Positions 62,205 through 64,000 of a DNA stretch of 64,000 nucleotides are shown piece by piece. The notes below the pieces were generated by a model. That model saw only the letters and a program-made list of their open reading frames with translations, was not told the origin of the DNA and did no database searches. Position 1 is the first letter of the stretch, and each line of letters begins with the position of its first letter. A program made the translations under genes and the position numbers. This stretch comes from Arion vulgaris (lineage: Eukaryota > Mollusca > Gastropoda > Stylommatophora > Arionidae): the NCBI GenBank assembly GCA_020796225.1, contig CM036754.1:20278867-20342866 (forward strand), written 5' to 3'.

Positions 62205-62600
62205 AAGCGATGATGACAACAGTCTCAGACTTGTGCTGCTGCATCTCTCTGGTGTGTGCGGAGATGACTGTAGAGTCCAATCCCAGAACACAATCCCATA
62301 CCACAGGTGGGGCATACATGATCAAGGTTAGACATGTGCATGTTGTGTGTTCTGTCTTTTCGCGCAGCTCGTTTTATTTGTGCCTCAACGACATGATGAT
62401 TCTCAGCTATGCGGGTTCCTCTTGTGGTGTTACAGCGCCACATTTGGCGATCTTGCGCAATGGATTCCCAGCATGTGGTGTCTATATCGAAGCATTTCAG
62501 AGACACTTTAAGAGTGTCTTTGAAGCGGTTTTTTGTGTGTCCACCAGCAGAACGTCTGCCCCCTTCAAGTTTGCCATACATCAACTGTGAAGGAAAATAG
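62205..62600 (-). mobile_element. LINE C-terminal end with C2H2 zinc finger
   Basis: An intact 119-codon minus-strand frame (62225-62584): MMYGKLEGGRRSAGGHTKNR, then FKDTLKVSLKCFDID, CWESIAQDRQMWR and RAARKDRTHN. It ends with CPTCGMGLCSGIGLYSHLRT-H, a C-x2-C-x12-H-x3-H finger. L-x-x-G-x-R-x-x-G-x-x-x-x-R-F-K-D ... W is the standard tail of an endonuclease/RT LINE class that ends in such a finger. The rest of the element is absent. Confidence 0.88.
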
Positions 62601-62681
62601 TGTGCTATTGATATATGGCACTCACGGACGTCGCATTGGACAGCGCTAATCTAACGTATCTCTCCCAATTATATCTGTGTC

Positions 62682-62847
62682 AAGTGGCGGCTCGTGATCG
62701 TTTTTGTTGGTGGGGCCAGACACAGATTTTCAGGAAAATCATGGCTTTGGGTTAGGTTATATTTTAATTTATTAAATAATAAATACACGTTACATATTAT
62801 TTTTGGTGGGGCCCGGCCCTCTGGCCCTTAATGACGAGCCGCCACTG
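62682..62847. mobile_element. hAT-like MITE, 13-bp perfect TIRs
   Basis: AGTGGCGGCTCGT at the left and ACGAGCCGCCACT at the right are perfect inverses. Flanks TCTGTGTC (62674-62681) and TCTGTATC (62848-62855) match at 7 of 8. The interior matches 7389-7553. Confidence 0.88.
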
Positions 62848-62859
62848 TCTGTATCATTC

Positions 62860-63290
62860 TATTACCCTTTTAGTATTGTTTTTTTTTAGCGAATTGTCAA
62901 GTCTCGTTATGTGTTCAAAATACAGTTTAAGATTGTAGGAAAAGTTGTTTACAGATTTGGTCATAACTTTGAAATTCTACTGCCGTCAGTTATGTACGAC
63001 TGTCCTGTATTTGGAAAGTCCAGCCAACTTTGGAATGTTTACTTGTGAAACTCGTCATCTCCCGACTTCGTGTCTTGTGTATTGAGAAAGGTACCTCTAA
63101 CATCACACAGAAAGCCTCGAACATCACTAACTGACACGTATGGTGAACTAGGCTAAGCATGTACTTGGTTCAGAAGATCTCAACATAAATACACCGATGT
63201 TATACATCTCGAACATTTCCTTGCGTCTAGTCAGATTTAAACACATATACGACCAGAAACAGATGCCAATCTCTTATAGTTTGTTATATA
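62860..63290. other. Unassigned stretch before the satellite
   Basis: No frame or repeat was recognised. It leads directly into the 85-bp array. Confidence 0.3.
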
Positions 63291-64000
63291 GAGTGTGATA
63301 ACTAGTTGATAACATCGAGTTTTGGCCATAATCACGTGCAGTTTAATAACTATTTAACATCTAGCCTGACCATAATCACATGAAAGACTAAATACTTATA
63401 TCTGGGCACATTTCAATCTTAAAATTTGGCATAAATAGTGTGATAACTAGTTGATAACATCGAGCCTAGGTATAATCTCGTGCAAGACTAAATACTTATA
63501 TCCGACCTGTTCGATATAAAGAGTGTGATAACTAGTTGATAACATCGAGCCTAGCTATAATCACGGGCAAGCGTAAACACTTATATCTGACCTGTTCGAT
63601 ATAAATAGTGTGATAACTAGTTGATAACATCGAGCCTAGCTATAATCACGTGCAAGCCTAAATACTTATATCCGACCCGGGACACATTTCAGCCGCTTAA
63701 ATTTGATATAAATAGTGTGATAACTAATTGATAACATCGAGCCTAGCTATAATCACGGGCAAGCGTAAACACTTATATCCGACCTGTTCGATATAAAGAG
63801 TGTGATAACTAGTTGATAACATCGAGCCTAGCTATAATCACGTGCAAGCCTAAATACTTATATCCGACCTGTTCGATATAAAGAGTGTGATAACTAGTTG
63901 ATAACATCGAGCCTAGCTATAATCACGTGCAAGCCTAAATACTTATATCCGACCTGTTCGATATAAAGAGTGTGATAACTAGTTGATAACATCGAGCCTA
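63290..64000. repeat. 85-bp satellite array running off the window
   Basis: GTGATAACTAGTTGATAACA recurs at about 63295, 63440, 63525, 63610, 63717, 63802, 63887 and 63972. The first unit is about 145 bp and one is 107 bp; the others are 85 bp. Units also share CGAGCCTAGCTATAATCACG and CTTATATCCGACCTGTTCGA. The right end is cut by the window. Confidence 0.96.

Noticed and set aside
62210..62590. The 126-codon plus-strand frame
   Set aside because: It is the antisense shadow of the LINE C-terminal frame with the zinc finger.
63290..64000. CRISPR-like array
   Set aside because: The whole 85-bp unit is conserved without variable spacers; it is a satellite.

Overview
The window is animal nuclear DNA. 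It has spliced genes with large introns and very dense, old, nested transposable elements: Penelope-like elements, several LINE families, many SINEs and MITEs. It contains no bacterial-style operons. The taxon cannot be fixed from the sequence alone. An invertebrate is likely, because GIY-YIG Penelope-like elements occur beside RNase H LINEs and SINEs whose shared core resembles the metazoan Nin domain; a lophotrochozoan or arthropod is a guess.

The one clear host gene is a YIF1 homologue (YIF1A/YIF1B family, Golgi/ER trafficking membrane protein) on the + strand. Eight coding exons lie between 18697 and 38301, with consistent splice phases and an intact reading frame of 310 residues down to the stop codon. 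The first, ATG-bearing exon was not found. Its introns make up most of 18.8-38.1 kb and are packed with SINEs, LINE remnants, a Penelope 3' end, minisatellites and two piggyBac-like TTAA elements. A second host gene is possible: an ATG exon ending at 47366 and a phase-compatible exon at 50131-50240, product not recognised.

Layout: 0-3 kb, LINE 3' ends, one carrying an in-frame 105-bp tandem repeat, plus a 57-bp minisatellite. 3-7.9 kb, SINEs, LINE scraps and MITEs. 7.9-10.2 kb, a Penelope-like element with reverse transcriptase, GIY-YIG endonuclease and a hammerhead-like 3' motif. 10.2-18.3 kb, degraded LINEs, SINEs, a second Penelope copy bounded by a 13-bp duplication, and MITEs. 18.7-38.3 kb, YIF1. 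38.3-51.3 kb, SINEs (one with its core amplified eight times), an RNase H LINE and minisatellites. 51.3-54.6 kb, a full-length but frameshifted 3.25-kb LINE with a 12-bp target-site duplication. 54.6-63.3 kb, further LINE and SINE copies, a 48-bp minisatellite and a hAT MITE. From 63.3 kb an 85-bp satellite runs off the end of the window.

Family names used here are local labels. SINE-A and SINE-B share a core and related tails ending in AAG repeats. SINE-L has the same core with a tail taken from an RNase H LINE. SINE-C, -D, -G and -H have tRNA-like heads. LINE-R is the 3.25-kb family. No database search was possible, so superfamily names rest on visible motifs, terminal repeats and target-site duplications.
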